Counted from the first letter of the stretch, positions 15,294 to 24,309 are shown. The stretch: DNA of 64,000 bases from Desulfuromonadales bacterium (GCA_013349405.1 DUZS01000011.1:1-64000), one strand, 5' to 3'. Notes: generated by a model from the sequence alone, not told the origin. Numbers and translations are program-made.

Positions 15294-15892
15294 ATGGCCA
15301 TCGCCTCCATATACGGCATCATGACGTTGCTTACCCGGCAAACCTTGGCGTAACGCCAAAGATCATCAATCGTGCACCGGTTACTTTTCCGACTTTCACG
15401 AAGTGCTTCCAGGGCAACATCCAGCCCGATTTTATGACGGTATTTGAAGCAATCGGCTACGGTTTTGGCAAGGCAGTAAACTTTTATGTCCACGCCATCG
15501 ATCCGGTGGGTTTCTACGCCATCACTGAGTGCAGGTCCTGAAAATCTGACGAATTTTATTGGCAGGCTGGTTCTGGGGAGATGGGCTTTGACGTCAATTG
15601 CCATCCAGACTTCAAATGGTGCTTGTGTTGTCAGTTCGTGAAAACGAAGTGCGGAAAGGAGGCAGACTACACCGTTAGGGATTGCTTTGCCAACCTCAGC
15701 TAGAGTTTGATGCTCTGATACCTGTGCATCAGTCAGTCGATATATACCGCGTCCGACGCGCTCAACCACCCCCCGCTTGCACAGGCGGCTGATCTCTACC
15801 CGGGGGATTTCATACTGTTCAAGATCCAGAGAGCGTACCACGCTTTGCCTGCCGAATAGATCAAGGAGTCTCTCTTGTGCCGTGAGATTCAT
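15290..15892 (-). CDS. AbiEi-type antitoxin (orphan)
   Basis: A 200-residue type IV antitoxin of the AbiEi family. ATG 15892 (MNLTAQERLLDLF) is preferred over an in-frame codon 84 bases upstream. The N-terminal winged helix (about 1-60) includes ISRLCKRGVVERVGRGIYRL. The C-terminal part has VCLLSALRFHELTTQ and VYCLAKTVADCFKYRHKIGL, both hallmark blocks. AbiEi represses its operon and protects against the AbiEii nucleotidyltransferase. Here the toxin gene is reduced to 18 codons, so this is an antitoxin without its toxin. Confidence 0.85.
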   Translation of the reverse strand: MNLTAQERLLDLFGRQSVVRSLDLEQYEIPRVEISRLCKRGVVERVGRGIYRLTDAQVSEHQTLAEVGKAIPNGVVCLLSALRFHELTTQAPFEVWMAIDVKAHLPRTSLPIKFVRFSGPALSDGVETHRIDGVDIKVYCLAKTVADCFKYRHKIGLDVALEALRESRKSNRCTIDDLWRYAKVCRVSNVMMPYMEAMAI

Positions 15893-15962
15893 GGTAACCG
15901 CATTTCGTTTCAAAGTATTAGGTTGTAAAGAAATATACCTCGTATTTGTAACAATCGCAGAA

Positions 15963-17282
15963 TTAAATGCTCTCACGCTTGCCCAGTCTCGCTTTGGCGG
16001 CCCGCATGCCGTTAACCAACGGTTCGACTATTGCCGACGGGAAACCGGCTGGAAGAGATGCGACAACGCGAGCGATAACATCTTCCATCGAATCGGCCAG
16101 TTCCTGGATAATGCTGTCAAACTCTTCATCCGGGAAACGTGCTTTCCGGGACACGCACGACCAATGCCGTCTGATGATTTCTCCCCAGAAATAATGCTTG
16201 TTCTTGCCATCCACTGACATGGCCATCTTCATCTGTTTCTGATGGAGCTCTTTCCTCGCCACAATCGGCCAGGCCGACATGACATCATACAGCGGCGTCA
16301 GACGGTATGCGCCGCGTGGCAGCAGATAGATGCTGAAGTTTTTTGCGTGTCCGTCAATCGCCCCGAGCAGCCAGAAGAGCAGTTGCGTCTTCATAAACAG
16401 GCGCCGGTCGGCAGAGGCAGTCTCCGATCCGACCAGCAGATCCATGATCCCCCTGATACCCGGGCCGCCGTCCTCCTCGTACTTGAACACCGGCGGTACG
16501 CCCAGCGCCTGGCACATATCCTCCATCGGCAGACGGATGATCCGGGTGCCGTCCCTGGACCAGCGACGGTCAAAGCGCTCGACCACCAGGGTCTTCACAT
16601 CATCGAAAAAACAGATGTCGGCAGTGGCGACAGGAATGCCATATTCTTTCAGGAAGCGGTGACACAGCCATTCGTTCTCGACGCTGTCGGAGAGATCAAT
16701 CCGGGGAGTCTGTCCGATCGGCAGCTTGAAAATATGGGTTGTCGGAGTAGCACTGTGGGGTCGGCACCAACGGTTGCCAAGCCGCAGCAGGGCGGTCTTT
16801 TCCTGAGCGCCGGCAAGCGAGATCCGGAAATCGGAGTCCTTCTGCATCCCCAACGGCATGGTCTGATAGTTCCTTAGCGTTTCGGCAATTTCCGCATCGG
16901 TGAGAGGTTCTGCGGAAATATCCATGACGCCGTGCGGCTCTTCTGTTTCCGGCAGCAGTTGCAGCGCCCCGACACAGTCTCTGCCGATATGCCACAGGAG
17001 ATCAAAACAGCGGTCGCTGGCGGCGCCGAAGCGGGCCTGAATTCTTCTGCGAATGGCGTCATTATCCGGCAGCAGGTTGTCGAAAAAGTATTCCACGGCT
17101 GTCCCGGCCAGCGGATGCTGTCCGAGTGGAAGCGACAGCGACAGAGGACGGCTGTTTTCCGAGGCGAGCCAGGACGGATCGTAGACCAGCTGCATCCTGC
17201 CGGTTGCGGAAAAGGAGAGACTGCCAACCTTCTCGCCATTGATAGAGATGTTCAAGGGTATTCTTGATCTGGGGCGTGCCAT
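15963..17282 (-). CDS. hipA: HipA family serine/threonine kinase toxin
   Basis: A 439-residue HipA-like kinase. Residues 155-162 (SLAGAQEK) form the nucleotide loop. The catalytic aspartate is D310 in AIDGHAKNFS, and the metal-binding D333 lies in LYDVMSAWP. The N-terminal subdomain (VEYFFDNLLPDN, about 63-74) is also typical. The length is normal for long HipA (about 440). HipA phosphorylates glutamyl-tRNA synthetase in E. coli; the target here is not known. It follows hipB after one base. Confidence 0.9.
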   Translation of the reverse strand: MARPRSRIPLNISINGEKVGSLSFSATGRMQLVYDPSWLASENSRPLSLSLPLGQHPLAGTAVEYFFDNLLPDNDAIRRRIQARFGAASDRCFDLLWHIGRDCVGALQLLPETEEPHGVMDISAEPLTDAEIAETLRNYQTMPLGMQKDSDFRISLAGAQEKTALLRLGNRWCRPHSATPTTHIFKLPIGQTPRIDLSDSVENEWLCHRFLKEYGIPVATADICFFDDVKTLVVERFDRRWSRDGTRIIRLPMEDMCQALGVPPVFKYEEDGGPGIRGIMDLLVGSETASADRRLFMKTQLLFWLLGAIDGHAKNFSIYLLPRGAYRLTPLYDVMSAWPIVARKELHQKQMKMAMSVDGKNKHYFWGEIIRRHWSCVSRKARFPDEEFDSIIQELADSMEDVIARVVASLPAGFPSAIVEPLVNGMRAAKARLGKRESI

Positions 17283-17283
17283 G

Positions 17284-17529
17284 TTACCACCTGTCCTCGT
17301 TCGGTGCAGACTGTTCCCTGGTACCGATCTGGATGTTCAGATTCAATGCAGACAGCAGAACCAGAATGGTCTGCAACTGCACAGAAGGTTTTCCCTTTTC
17401 GATCAGCGACAGGGTGGTCTGGTTCAAACCGGTCATTTTCCCCAGCTCGATCTGGGTCAGCCCCTGACTTTTCCTCTCGTCCCTGATAAGGGCTCCAAGA
17501 GATTGAGCTGATGTAATGAGTCTGAGCAT
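17284..17529 (-). CDS. hipB: HipB-type antitoxin, XRE regulator
   Basis: An 81-residue XRE protein whose helix-turn-helix covers most of its length (LGALIRDERKSQGLTQIELG, then KMTGLNQTTLSLIEKGKP). It precedes hipA by one base, the standard antitoxin-then-toxin order. It should repress the operon and bind HipA. The upstream 70 bases are AT-rich, with TATAC-containing repeats that could be operators. Confidence 0.9.
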   Translation of the reverse strand: MLRLITSAQSLGALIRDERKSQGLTQIELGKMTGLNQTTLSLIEKGKPSVQLQTILVLLSALNLNIQIGTREQSAPNEDRW

Positions 17530-18020
17530 GATTACGTCCTCACTTTTTGTCTACAGCGTATATTTTTGATTTATTGTCTGTATAGCATAATTTGTTTTTA
17601 TTGCCCAAATAAAATATTATTGAATGTGGATATGGATTCAGCTCTCTACAATATAAAACGCGCAGCGAAAGTAACCAAATATAGTGCTATTTTGGTGGGA
17701 TCGATATCAATAACGCCGAAGCGGATGACCGGCTTCTCGCCGGCCGCCGCCGGGAGCTGTATGAAGAGAAGCAGGGGGACGATAATAAATGTTAGATACT
17801 TCATAGTATGGAGACCTTGAGTTGAAAGGATATTGGGAGTGATTGTAAATATATCCGCTTTTACGGATTAGGCAAGCTTTCAGTCGTTATTGTTCAACAC
17901 ATTATGGCAACAACTTCTGGAACTCCCGATCCAGTCGGGTGATTTCAGCAGAAATATGTGATGTGATCATCCCTTGCATTTCATTGACACTGATTCCAAA
18001 ATGCTTTACATTCCTGAATT
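17530..18020. other. Intergenic stretch with possible coding debris
   Basis: No intact gene is visible. A plus-strand frame near 17701-17795 reads DINNAEADDRLLAGRRRELY before a stop. A minus-strand frame ending at 17902 reads GMITSHISAEITRLDREFQK; both have protein-like composition and may be ends of lost genes. An ArsR-like palindrome lies at 17851-17870. The first 70 bases are the hipBA promoter region. Confidence 0.35.
17851..17870. promoter_or_regulatory. ArsR-like operator, upstream copy
   Basis: ATATCCG (17851-17857), a 6-base spacer and CGGATTA (17864-17870) form an inverted repeat. It matches the reverse complement of the operator before arsC (19648-19667) at 19 of 20 positions. It lies 1.4 kb upstream of arsR, before an unrelated ATPase gene. 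Confidence 0.55.
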
Positions 18021-19196
18021 ATGATACAGAGAATTGCACAACTCCCCGACAGACAATCCTTCTTTCTGTTTGGTCCGCGTCAGACCGGCAAAAGCTCGCT
18101 GGTTCAATTACGCTTTGGCAATTCCGCCTGGTCTGTGAGTCTGCTCCATTCCGAGGATTACACTCGCTATGCCAAACATCCCGGGCAATATCGTCTGGAC
18201 GCCGCTGAAAAAATCTCGAAAGGAATGAACCGTTTTATTCTGGACGAAGTTCAACGTATTCCTGAGCTGCTGAACGAAGTTCATGCCCTGTTAGAGCAAT
18301 TTCCCCACTGCCAGTTTATCATGCTCGGTTCCAGTGCCAGAAAATTGATGCGGGGCGGTGCCAATCTGCTCGGGGGGCGTGCGGTCAGACGTTTTCTGTT
18401 TCCTTTTACCCGACAGGAACTAGGGGATGCTTTCCGGTTGGATGACGCACTGCGCTTCGGGACACTGCCGCCCCTGACGGCTCTTTCCGATGCCGACAGG
18501 CAGGACATTTTGCGCGCCTACAGTAACACATACCTGCGTGAAGAAATCCAGATGGAAGGACTGGTGCGCAATTTGGGTGGATTTTACCGTTTTCTGGAAG
18601 TTGCGGCCAGCGCATCGGGGGAACTGCTTAATTTTACCAACATTGCCCGCGAGTGCCAGTTACAGGCGCGGTCGGTGCTATCGTATTACGAAATTCTTGA
18701 AGATACCCTGATAGGATTTCGCTTGCTCCCCTGGATGAAGAGCGAGCGAAAGCGGTTGGTTGCCCATCCAAAATTCTATTTTTTCGATACCGGCATTACC
18801 AACGCAGTCAACAGACGCCTTGCCGACCCGCCTGACTCAAGGCTCTACGGTCGTCTTTTTGAGCACTTCATGATACTGGAAGCGTACCGACATCTCCATT
18901 ACAGCGCCTCGGAAAGTCGATTGTTTTACTGGCGCACCAACACCGGCGCAGAAGTTGACCTGTTGATTGAGAAACATGGCACGCTGATCGGCGCATTTGA
19001 ATTCAAATCTTCCTTGGAAGTAGGCGGTGATGACTTTTCAGGACTCCGGGCCTTCCGCAGTGACAACCCGGACACTCCGTTGACGGTCGTCTACCGTGGT
19101 TTACACCCATACGAGACGGATGGAATCCGTGTCATTCCCTGGCAGCAGTTTCTAACTGATTACTGTACAGAAGCCTCAATCAATGAGGCGAAATAG
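18021..19196 (+). CDS. ATP-binding protein, AAA_14 / DUF4143
   Basis: A 391-residue ATPase. Walker A is GPRQTGKSS (18-26), Walker B RFILDEVQRIPEL, and the sensor QFIMLGSSARKLM. The C-terminal DUF4143 part carries YFFDTGITNAVNRRL and FYWRTNTGAEVDLLIE, then FEFKSSLEVGGDD, the nuclease-like strand pattern of this family. Its closest relatives are accessory genes of unknown role. It sits between an ArsR-like operator and arsR, so it may have inserted into the ars control region. No ribosome binding site is clear before ATG 18021. Confidence 0.85.
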   Translation: MIQRIAQLPDRQSFFLFGPRQTGKSSLVQLRFGNSAWSVSLLHSEDYTRYAKHPGQYRLDAAEKISKGMNRFILDEVQRIPELLNEVHALLEQFPHCQFIMLGSSARKLMRGGANLLGGRAVRRFLFPFTRQELGDAFRLDDALRFGTLPPLTALSDADRQDILRAYSNTYLREEIQMEGLVRNLGGFYRFLEVAASASGELLNFTNIARECQLQARSVLSYYEILEDTLIGFRLLPWMKSERKRLVAHPKFYFFDTGITNAVNRRLADPPDSRLYGRLFEHFMILEAYRHLHYSASESRLFYWRTNTGAEVDLLIEKHGTLIGAFEFKSSLEVGGDDFSGLRAFRSDNPDTPLTVVYRGLHPYETDGIRVIPWQQFLTDYCTEASINEAK

Positions 19197-19285
19197 CGCA
19201 CGTTATATCCTTTGATGCGGAAAGACGAATACAGCCAGAACGGCATAAAAGTTGTCGGCTGGGAAAAATGTGGAGAACTATTGAA

Positions 19286-19633
19286 ATGAAACATCTCGCA
19301 CAAACCCTGAAAGCCCTTTCCGATCCGATCCGCCTGCGGATCATTCTGCTGCTGCAGGCCGAAGGTGAACTCTGCGTCTGCGACCTGATGGCAGTGCTCA
19401 AGCTTCCCCAGTCTACCGTATCCCGGCACCTTGCCTATCTCAAACGGAGCTGCTGGGTGGACATCCGCCGCGAGGGGGTGTGGATGTACTACTCGCTGAG
19501 CCAGGATAGCTGCGACATCTGCAATGAGTTGCTCCAAACCCTCAAACGATATGCCAGCATTCTTCCTGAGGCTACCTCAGACCGTACTGCGCTGGCCGCC
19601 TTCCTCAGAGAGAAACCCACCGGCTGTTCCTGA
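19286..19633 (+). CDS. arsR: ArsR family arsenic-responsive repressor
   Basis: A 115-residue ArsR/SmtB repressor. ATG 19286 (MKHLAQTLKALSDPIRLRII) is chosen because TGGAGA lies at good spacing; an ATG 18 bases upstream is also in frame. The metalloid site ELCVCDLM supplies two cysteines, and the recognition helix is PQSTVSRHLAYLKR. It should release the downstream arsenic genes when arsenite binds. A degenerate operator-like sequence (ATATCC-N7-CGGAAA, 19205-19223) lies upstream and a strong one before arsC. Confidence 0.9.
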   Translation: MKHLAQTLKALSDPIRLRIILLLQAEGELCVCDLMAVLKLPQSTVSRHLAYLKRSCWVDIRREGVWMYYSLSQDSCDICNELLQTLKRYASILPEATSDRTALAAFLREKPTGCS

Positions 19634-19642
19634 TTTTTTCTC

Positions 19643-19670
19643 TTGATATATCCGTAAAAGCGGATATAAT
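19643..19670 (+). promoter_or_regulatory. ArsR operator overlapping the arsC promoter
   Basis: TTGATA (19643-19648) and TATAAT (19665-19670) are separated by 16 bases, a strong sigma-70 promoter. A palindrome ATATCCG-N6-CGGATAT (19648-19667) fills the space and overlaps the -10 box. A repressor bound there would block polymerase. The arsC ATG is at 19678, only 7 bases after the -10 box, so the transcript would have almost no leader. Confidence 0.75.
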
Positions 19671-19677
19671 TGCCTGC

Positions 19678-20094
19678 ATGAAAAAACAAATTCTTTTCCT
19701 TTGTACCCACAACTCATGTCGCTCCCAGATGGCCGAAGCTTTGGCCAATCACTTCTTGGACGACACCTGCCAAGCCTTTTCCGCCGGAACCGAGTCCACA
19801 CGAGTTAACCCATTGGCAGCTCAGGTACTGGCGGAACTTGGCGTCGACACATCACTCCTTCGTTCCAAGACAATGGATGAATTCTCCGGCCAGAGATTTG
19901 ATCATGTGGTTACACTCTGTGGTGATGCCAATGAAAAATGTCCGCTCTTTTTTGGCGGAGTTGAGCGCCTCCATCATGGCTTTGAAGATCCGTCACGGCT
20001 TCGTGGCAGTGAAGAAGATCTCCTACCCGAATTCCGCCGCGTGCGGGATCAAATCAAAAGATGGCTTATAGATTATTTTGGAGGTACTCAGTGA
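19678..20094 (+). CDS. arsC: Arsenate reductase, thioredoxin-coupled type
   Basis: A 138-residue arsenate reductase of the low-molecular-weight phosphatase fold. The P-loop is CTHNSCR (C9-R15). The resolving cysteines are C81 and C88 in [11 protein letters not shown]. The general-acid loop is GFEDPSR (D104-P105). It reduces arsenate to arsenite with electrons from thioredoxin. The gene starts right after a promoter with no visible ribosome binding site, and its stop overlaps the acr3 start (GTGA). Confidence 0.92.
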   Translation: MKKQILFLCTHNSCRSQMAEALANHFLDDTCQAFSAGTESTRVNPLAAQVLAELGVDTSLLRSKTMDEFSGQRFDHVVTLCGDANEKCPLFFGGVERLHHGFEDPSRLRGSEEDLLPEFRRVRDQIKRWLIDYFGGTQ

Positions 20095-21143
20095 GTGAAC
20101 ATCTTACCCGCAAGCTTTCTTTCCTCGACCGCTGGCTGACCCTCTGGATCTTTGCCGCTATGGCGCTCGGCGTTGGTCTGGGATACTTCGTCCCTGGCAC
20201 AGAGGCTTTCATCAATTCCTTCCAGGTGGGAACCACCAACATCCCCATCGCAATCGGTCTGATCGTCATGATGTATCCCCCCTTTGCCAAGGTAAAGTAC
20301 GAGGATATGCCGGAAGTATTCAAGAACAAGAAAATTCTCGGCATCTCTCTTATCCAGAACTGGATTATCGGTCCGGTGCTGATGTTTGTACTCGCGGCTC
20401 TTTTACTGCCGGACAAGCCGGAGTATCTGGTGGGGTTGATTATGATCGGCCTGGCGCGCTGCATCGCCATGGTGATCGTCTGGAATGATCTGGCAAAAGG
20501 CAATACCGAGTACGCTGCCGGTCTGGTGGCGTTCAACAGCATCTTCCAGGTGCTCTTTTACAGCGTTTATGCCTGGATATTCATTACTGTCTTACCGCCA
20601 CTGGTCGGCTTGAAGGGTATGGAAGTAAATGTCAGCATTGCCGAGATTGCCAGGAGTGTTTTTATCTATCTCGGTATCCCCTGTATTGCCGGCGCATTGA
20701 CCCGCCTGATCGGTGTCAAAGGCATGGGCAAGGAGCGCTACCACAACGAGTTTGTACCAAAAATCGGTCCCCTGACGCTGATTGCTCTGCTCTTCACCAT
20801 CGTGGTCATGTTCAGCCTCAAGGGCAACCTGATCGTACAGTTACCTTTTGATGTGGTACGCATCGCAATCCCGCTTGCCATCTACTTTATTGTCATGTTT
20901 GTGGTGTCGTTCTGGATGGGAAAAAGGCTTGGCGCTGACTACAGCAAGACCACCACTCTGGCCTTCACTGCTGCCAGCAACAACTTTGAGTTGGCAATAG
21001 CCGTGGCGATTGCGGTTTTCGGGCTTAACTCAGGCGCCGCCTTTGCTGCCGTCATCGGCCCACTGGTTGAGGTGCCGGTCATGATAGGGCTGGTCCATGT
21101 AGCCTTCTGGTTTCAGCGGCGCTGGTTTCCGGGACAGCTCTAA
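20091..21143 (+). CDS. acr3: Arsenite efflux transporter, ACR3 family
   Basis: A 350-residue membrane protein of the ACR3 family. GTG 20091 ([15 protein letters not shown]) is chosen: it overlaps the arsC stop and has GGAGG 6 bases upstream. About ten hydrophobic segments are seen. Family markers are [33 protein letters not shown], with the conserved thiolate cysteine, and [16 protein letters not shown]. It exports arsenite from the cytoplasm, driven by the proton motive force. Confidence 0.95.
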   Translation: MSEHLTRKLSFLDRWLTLWIFAAMALGVGLGYFVPGTEAFINSFQVGTTNIPIAIGLIVMMYPPFAKVKYEDMPEVFKNKKILGISLIQNWIIGPVLMFVLAALLLPDKPEYLVGLIMIGLARCIAMVIVWNDLAKGNTEYAAGLVAFNSIFQVLFYSVYAWIFITVLPPLVGLKGMEVNVSIAEIARSVFIYLGIPCIAGALTRLIGVKGMGKERYHNEFVPKIGPLTLIALLFTIVVMFSLKGNLIVQLPFDVVRIAIPLAIYFIVMFVVSFWMGKRLGADYSKTTTLAFTAASNNFELAIAVAIAVFGLNSGAAFAAVIGPLVEVPVMIGLVHVAFWFQRRWFPGQL

Positions 21144-21146
21144 ATC

Positions 21147-21176
21147 AAATCCCCCCCAGGCCCCTTGCAAAGGGGG
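21147..21176. repeat. C-rich/G-rich intergenic palindromic repeat
   Basis: ATCCCCCCCAGGCCCC followed by TTGCAAAGGGGGG forms a short hairpin (CCCCTT/AAGGGG, three-base loop). The same kind of sequence flanks the repeat block at 35038-35175. It lies between acr3 and the next permease gene and may act as a partial terminator. Confidence 0.55.
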
Positions 21177-21277
21177 GCATATTTTTGGACGAAACAGTCT
21201 ATTGAAAGCGACATAGTTTCGAGGTGTTTTTCTGTCATTTTATGTGAGTGATCAATCCGTTACTCAAGGAGCAGGCC

Positions 21278-22225
21278 ATGCTTAAAAGCTTTGCCGACTA
21301 CATAGTCTTCACAATCATTGGCCTTGTTCCGGGTTCCCGTTTGGGCGAAGCACTTGATTTCTTCATTTATGACACACTAAAAATATTCCTGCTGCTGACG
21401 ACAATCATCTACGTCGTTGCGATCATTCGTACGTCCTTCCCTCCAGAAAAAACCAAGCGCATGCTCTCTCATAAGCGGGAATACATTGGCAATGTCCTGG
21501 CTGCCCTGTTGGGAATTGTAACCCCCTTCTGCTCCTGCTCGGCAGTGCCACTCTTCATAGGCTTTGTCGAATCAGGCGTGCCATTAGGCGTCACTTTCTC
21601 CTTTCTAATTTCGTCGCCAATGGTCAACGAAGTTGCACTGATAATGCTCTGGGGGCTGTTCGGTTGGAAGATTGCCTTGATTTATGTCGGTACCGGCTTG
21701 GTTGTGGCAATTGTCGCCGGCATCGTAATCGGCAAACTGAAGATGGAAAAGTATGTTCAGGATTATGTCTGGGAGATGCAGGTCGGTAATGCCGAGATAG
21801 TACCGTTAAACTTTCGTGAGAAGCTTGGGTATGCTCATGAATACACTCTGGAACTTCTGAAAAAAATCTGGCCCTATGTGATAGTCGGCGTCGGATTGGG
21901 CGCTTTTATTCACGGCTTTGTGCCGCAGGATTTTCTGGCTCGCTGGGCAGGACCGGACAATCCGTTTGCCGTACCAATCGCAGTCGCGCTGGGCGTCCCG
22001 CTCTATAGCAATGCCGCTGGCGTTATTCCCATTATCCACGCATTAATGGAGAAAGGAATGGCAATTGGTACAGTGCTGGCGTTTATGATGGCGGTCACGG
22101 CGCTGTCACTGCCGGAGGCAATTATTCTCAAAAACGTCTTGAAGAATAGACTTTTATTAACATTCTTTGGCATAGTGGCGACGGCTATCATTTGTGTTGG
22201 GTATCTGTTTAATGCACTATTATAA
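21278..22225 (+). CDS. Permease, ArsP/DUF318 family
   Basis: A 315-residue membrane protein. ATG 21278 (MLKSFADYIVF) has AAGGAG 6-7 bases upstream; a GTG 30 bases earlier lacks one. Eight or so hydrophobic segments are visible. Motif TPFCSCSAVPLF with paired cysteines and ISSPMVNE, then VPLYSNAAGVIP, identify the permease family that includes ArsP, an exporter of organic arsenicals. Position in an arsenic operon supports an arsenical substrate. It is followed 20 bases later by a small thioredoxin. Confidence 0.85.
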   Translation: MLKSFADYIVFTIIGLVPGSRLGEALDFFIYDTLKIFLLLTTIIYVVAIIRTSFPPEKTKRMLSHKREYIGNVLAALLGIVTPFCSCSAVPLFIGFVESGVPLGVTFSFLISSPMVNEVALIMLWGLFGWKIALIYVGTGLVVAIVAGIVIGKLKMEKYVQDYVWEMQVGNAEIVPLNFREKLGYAHEYTLELLKKIWPYVIVGVGLGAFIHGFVPQDFLARWAGPDNPFAVPIAVALGVPLYSNAAGVIPIIHALMEKGMAIGTVLAFMMAVTALSLPEAIILKNVLKNRLLLTFFGIVATAIICVGYLFNALL

Positions 22226-22245
22226 AAAAACGGGGGGCATGGATT

Positions 22246-22476
22246 ATGAAAATCGAAATACTCGGCACCGGCTGTTCAAAGTGCAAGTCTCTCTATGAAA
22301 ACACAAAGAAAGCTGTCGAAGAGAGCGGCAAGGATGCTGAAATCATCAAGGTTGAAGAGATACCAAAAATAATGGCCTACGGAGTCATGAGTACCCCGGC
22401 GCTGGTGATCGACGGTCAGGTCAAGTTCTCCGGTAAGGTTGCATCAATCGGTGAAATAATGGGGCTGCTGCCATGA
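22246..22476 (+). CDS. Small thioredoxin-like protein (redox-active disulfide protein 2)
   Basis: A 76-residue glutaredoxin/thioredoxin-fold protein with the active site GCSKCK (residues 9-14), then MSTPALVIDG with the cis-proline. Cytoplasmic: no signal peptide. Family members are often encoded beside ArsP-type permeases and may supply electrons or thiols to arsenical handling. The stop overlaps the next gene in ATGA. Confidence 0.85.
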   Translation: MKIEILGTGCSKCKSLYENTKKAVEESGKDAEIIKVEEIPKIMAYGVMSTPALVIDGQVKFSGKVASIGEIMGLLP

Positions 22477-22850
22477 AACAAATTTATGCAGTAATGCTTC
22501 TGTTGCTCACCACTATCGCACATGCTGAACTTCCTGGCGCGACGGCAGCAGTCGTCAATCAAGCTCTCTCTTCTGGAAAGCCAACAGTAATCGACCTGGG
22601 TGCCCGTACCTGTATCCCCTGCAAAAAGATGGCCCCGATTCTTGAGTCGCTGTCTGGAGAGTATCGTGGTAAGGCACACGTTCTCTTTATTGACGTTCAC
22701 GAAGATCAAGCCGCCGCCCAGAAGTTCCGAGTTCAGATGATTCCGACACAGATATTTTTCAATGCACAGGGCAAAGAGGTCAAGCGCCATATTGGCTTCA
22801 TGGACAAAGCTGACATCTTGAAAGAAATGAAGGTTGCAGGTCTCAAATGA
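22473..22850 (+). CDS. Periplasmic thioredoxin-like protein
   Basis: A 125-residue protein with a signal peptide (about 1-18, ending ...IAHA) and a thioredoxin fold: ARTCIPCKKM active site, and MIPTQIFFN with the cis-proline. It should act in the periplasm. It overlaps its neighbours by four bases on both sides (ATGA), so all three redox genes are translationally coupled. The membrane protein after it is a likely electron donor. Confidence 0.85.
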   Translation: MKQIYAVMLLLLTTIAHAELPGATAAVVNQALSSGKPTVIDLGARTCIPCKKMAPILESLSGEYRGKAHVLFIDVHEDQAAAQKFRVQMIPTQIFFNAQGKEVKRHIGFMDKADILKEMKVAGLK

Positions 22851-23539
22851 CGTTCCTGGATAACATCGAACAGATCATCACGCTCTATCCATTGATTGCC
22901 TTTGGTGCAGTATTTCTGGCCGGGGTAGTGTCTTCTGCCTCACCCTGCGTATTGGCCACAATTCCACTTGTAGTTGGTTTTGTTGGCGGCTACAGCGATG
23001 GCGACAAGGGGAAGGCCTTCCGATATTCGTTGGTCTTTGTCCTCGGACTTTCACTGACCTTCACTGCGTTTGGTGCAGCGGCGGGTCTGCTGGGCACCAT
23101 GTTCGGTACCCTGGGTGGACCGTGGTATCTTATTGCCGGAGTCATTGCATTGGTCATGGGTGGGCAATTGATGGGGCTGTACGAGATCCACCTCCCCATC
23201 AAGCGCGATTTTAAACCAAAGCAAGGTGGCATTGTCGGTGCTTTTTTGCTGGGGCTGTTTTTTGGTGTCGTATCTTCACCCTGCGCTACACCGGTACTGG
23301 TTGTTCTATTGACGCTGGTGGCTGGCAAGGGTCAGGTTTTTTATGGCATCGCGCTGTTGTTCTGCTACGCTATCGGCCATTGCCTGCTGATGCTCTTTGC
23401 CGGCACCTTCACCGGTTTTGTGGAAGGTTTCGTCAAGGCGCGTGGAGTGGTCAACTTTTCTCTGTGGGCCAAGCGGGTCAGCGGGTTGGTAGTAGCGATC
23501 GTAGGCGGCTGGTTTTTCTGGCAAGGCCTGGGGATTTAA
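22847..23539 (+). CDS. CcdA/DsbD-like transmembrane electron carrier
   Basis: A 230-residue membrane protein with six hydrophobic segments. The redox cysteines are in SSASPCVLATIPL (about residue 33) and GVVSSPCATPVL (about 144), the symmetric Cys-Pro/Cys-Ala motifs of CcdA/DsbD. It carries reducing equivalents from cytoplasmic thioredoxin to a periplasmic acceptor, probably the thioredoxin-like protein just upstream. Last gene of the arsenic operon. Confidence 0.9.
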   Translation: MTFLDNIEQIITLYPLIAFGAVFLAGVVSSASPCVLATIPLVVGFVGGYSDGDKGKAFRYSLVFVLGLSLTFTAFGAAAGLLGTMFGTLGGPWYLIAGVIALVMGGQLMGLYEIHLPIKRDFKPKQGGIVGAFLLGLFFGVVSSPCATPVLVVLLTLVAGKGQVFYGIALLFCYAIGHCLLMLFAGTFTGFVEGFVKARGVVNFSLWAKRVSGLVVAIVGGWFFWQGLGI

Positions 23540-23827
23540 TGCCCCTTCCTTACTTTTCATACATGGTGATATATAGCAGCTACAACTATAATTTATGCCC
23601 ACCCTCAACCTCTTAAGTCGGCGCATGCCACTGTAATGTTAAATAGTTATAGCTGATTTAAGTGTCGTAAAATGGTCGCAAAACTGACTGTGTGTCATGT
23701 ATTGTTTTGGATGTGTAGCTTAGCAGGTAATAGTGACCCGCAAGATAGCGCAATATAGTTTCATGAGCTAAGTAACTGATATCACATGACAAGTCTTATA
23801 AAAGCAATATTTAACGTAAAAAAGCTA
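23540..23827. other. Intergenic, no gene seen
   Basis: About 290 bases between the ars operon and the tRNA promoter. It is AT-rich, with no frame of protein-like composition and no clear repeat. No convincing terminator for the ars operon was found in it. Confidence 0.5.
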
Positions 23828-23856
23828 TTGACGTTAGAAGTAAGGTAAGTTATACA
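23828..23856 (+). promoter_or_regulatory. tRNA-fMet promoter
   Basis: TTGACG (23828-23833), a 17-base spacer and TATACA (23851-23856) form a near-consensus sigma-70 promoter. Transcription would begin about 10 bases before the tRNA. Confidence 0.75.
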
Positions 23857-23873
23857 TATCTTCTACTTCATGT

Positions 23874-23950
<77 letters not shown>

Positions 23951-23960
23951 AAAAAAGTCA

Positions 23961-23992
23961 GTGGGTTAGCTAATTAGCTAACCCACTTTTTT
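23961..23992 (+). terminator. Terminator after tRNA-fMet
   Basis: GTGGGTTAGCTAA / TTAGCTAACCCAC (23961-23986) is a perfect 26-base palindrome, followed by a T-run to 23992. It ends tRNA transcription. Confidence 0.9.
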
Positions 23993-24039
23993 GCTTTTTC
24001 AGGCACCGCAGAAAAAAATCAATTCTGCTGGGGGGACTT

Positions 24040-24147
24040 ATGGCATATATTGAGTGTGAAAAAAGTTTTGAGCTTGATATCGAATGTTTTGATGAGCACC
24101 ATAGACATTTGGTCAGTCTTATAAGCAAAAGCTATAACAAACCTTAA
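24040..24147 (+). pseudogene. Bacteriohemerythrin N-terminal remnant
   Basis: A 35-codon frame from ATG 24040 ends with FDEHHRHLVSLISKSYNKP. The segment D-x-x-H-x-x-L is the first iron-ligand helix of bacteriohemerythrins (normally about 130 residues). The remaining ligands are absent and a TAA follows. The next 160 bases hold no recognisable gene. Confidence 0.65.
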
Positions 24148-24309
24148 AACTGGCTCTGATTCGGCTCCTCAACATACTGTTTGTATGCCTTCTCGCCTCA
24201 TTACTTGCCGCCTTGGTGGCTTCTTTGATTTGAAATTGGAATAACCACTACTTTTGTTAGTTCATTTATTGCTCAGTCGAATAGTGCAATGCTTTCTTGC
24301 GATAATAAT

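Noticed and set aside
24148-24309. Possible coding remnant after the hemerythrin fragment
   Set aside because: A minus-strand frame has an alanine- and arginine-rich look but no family could be assigned, so it is not listed as a gene.
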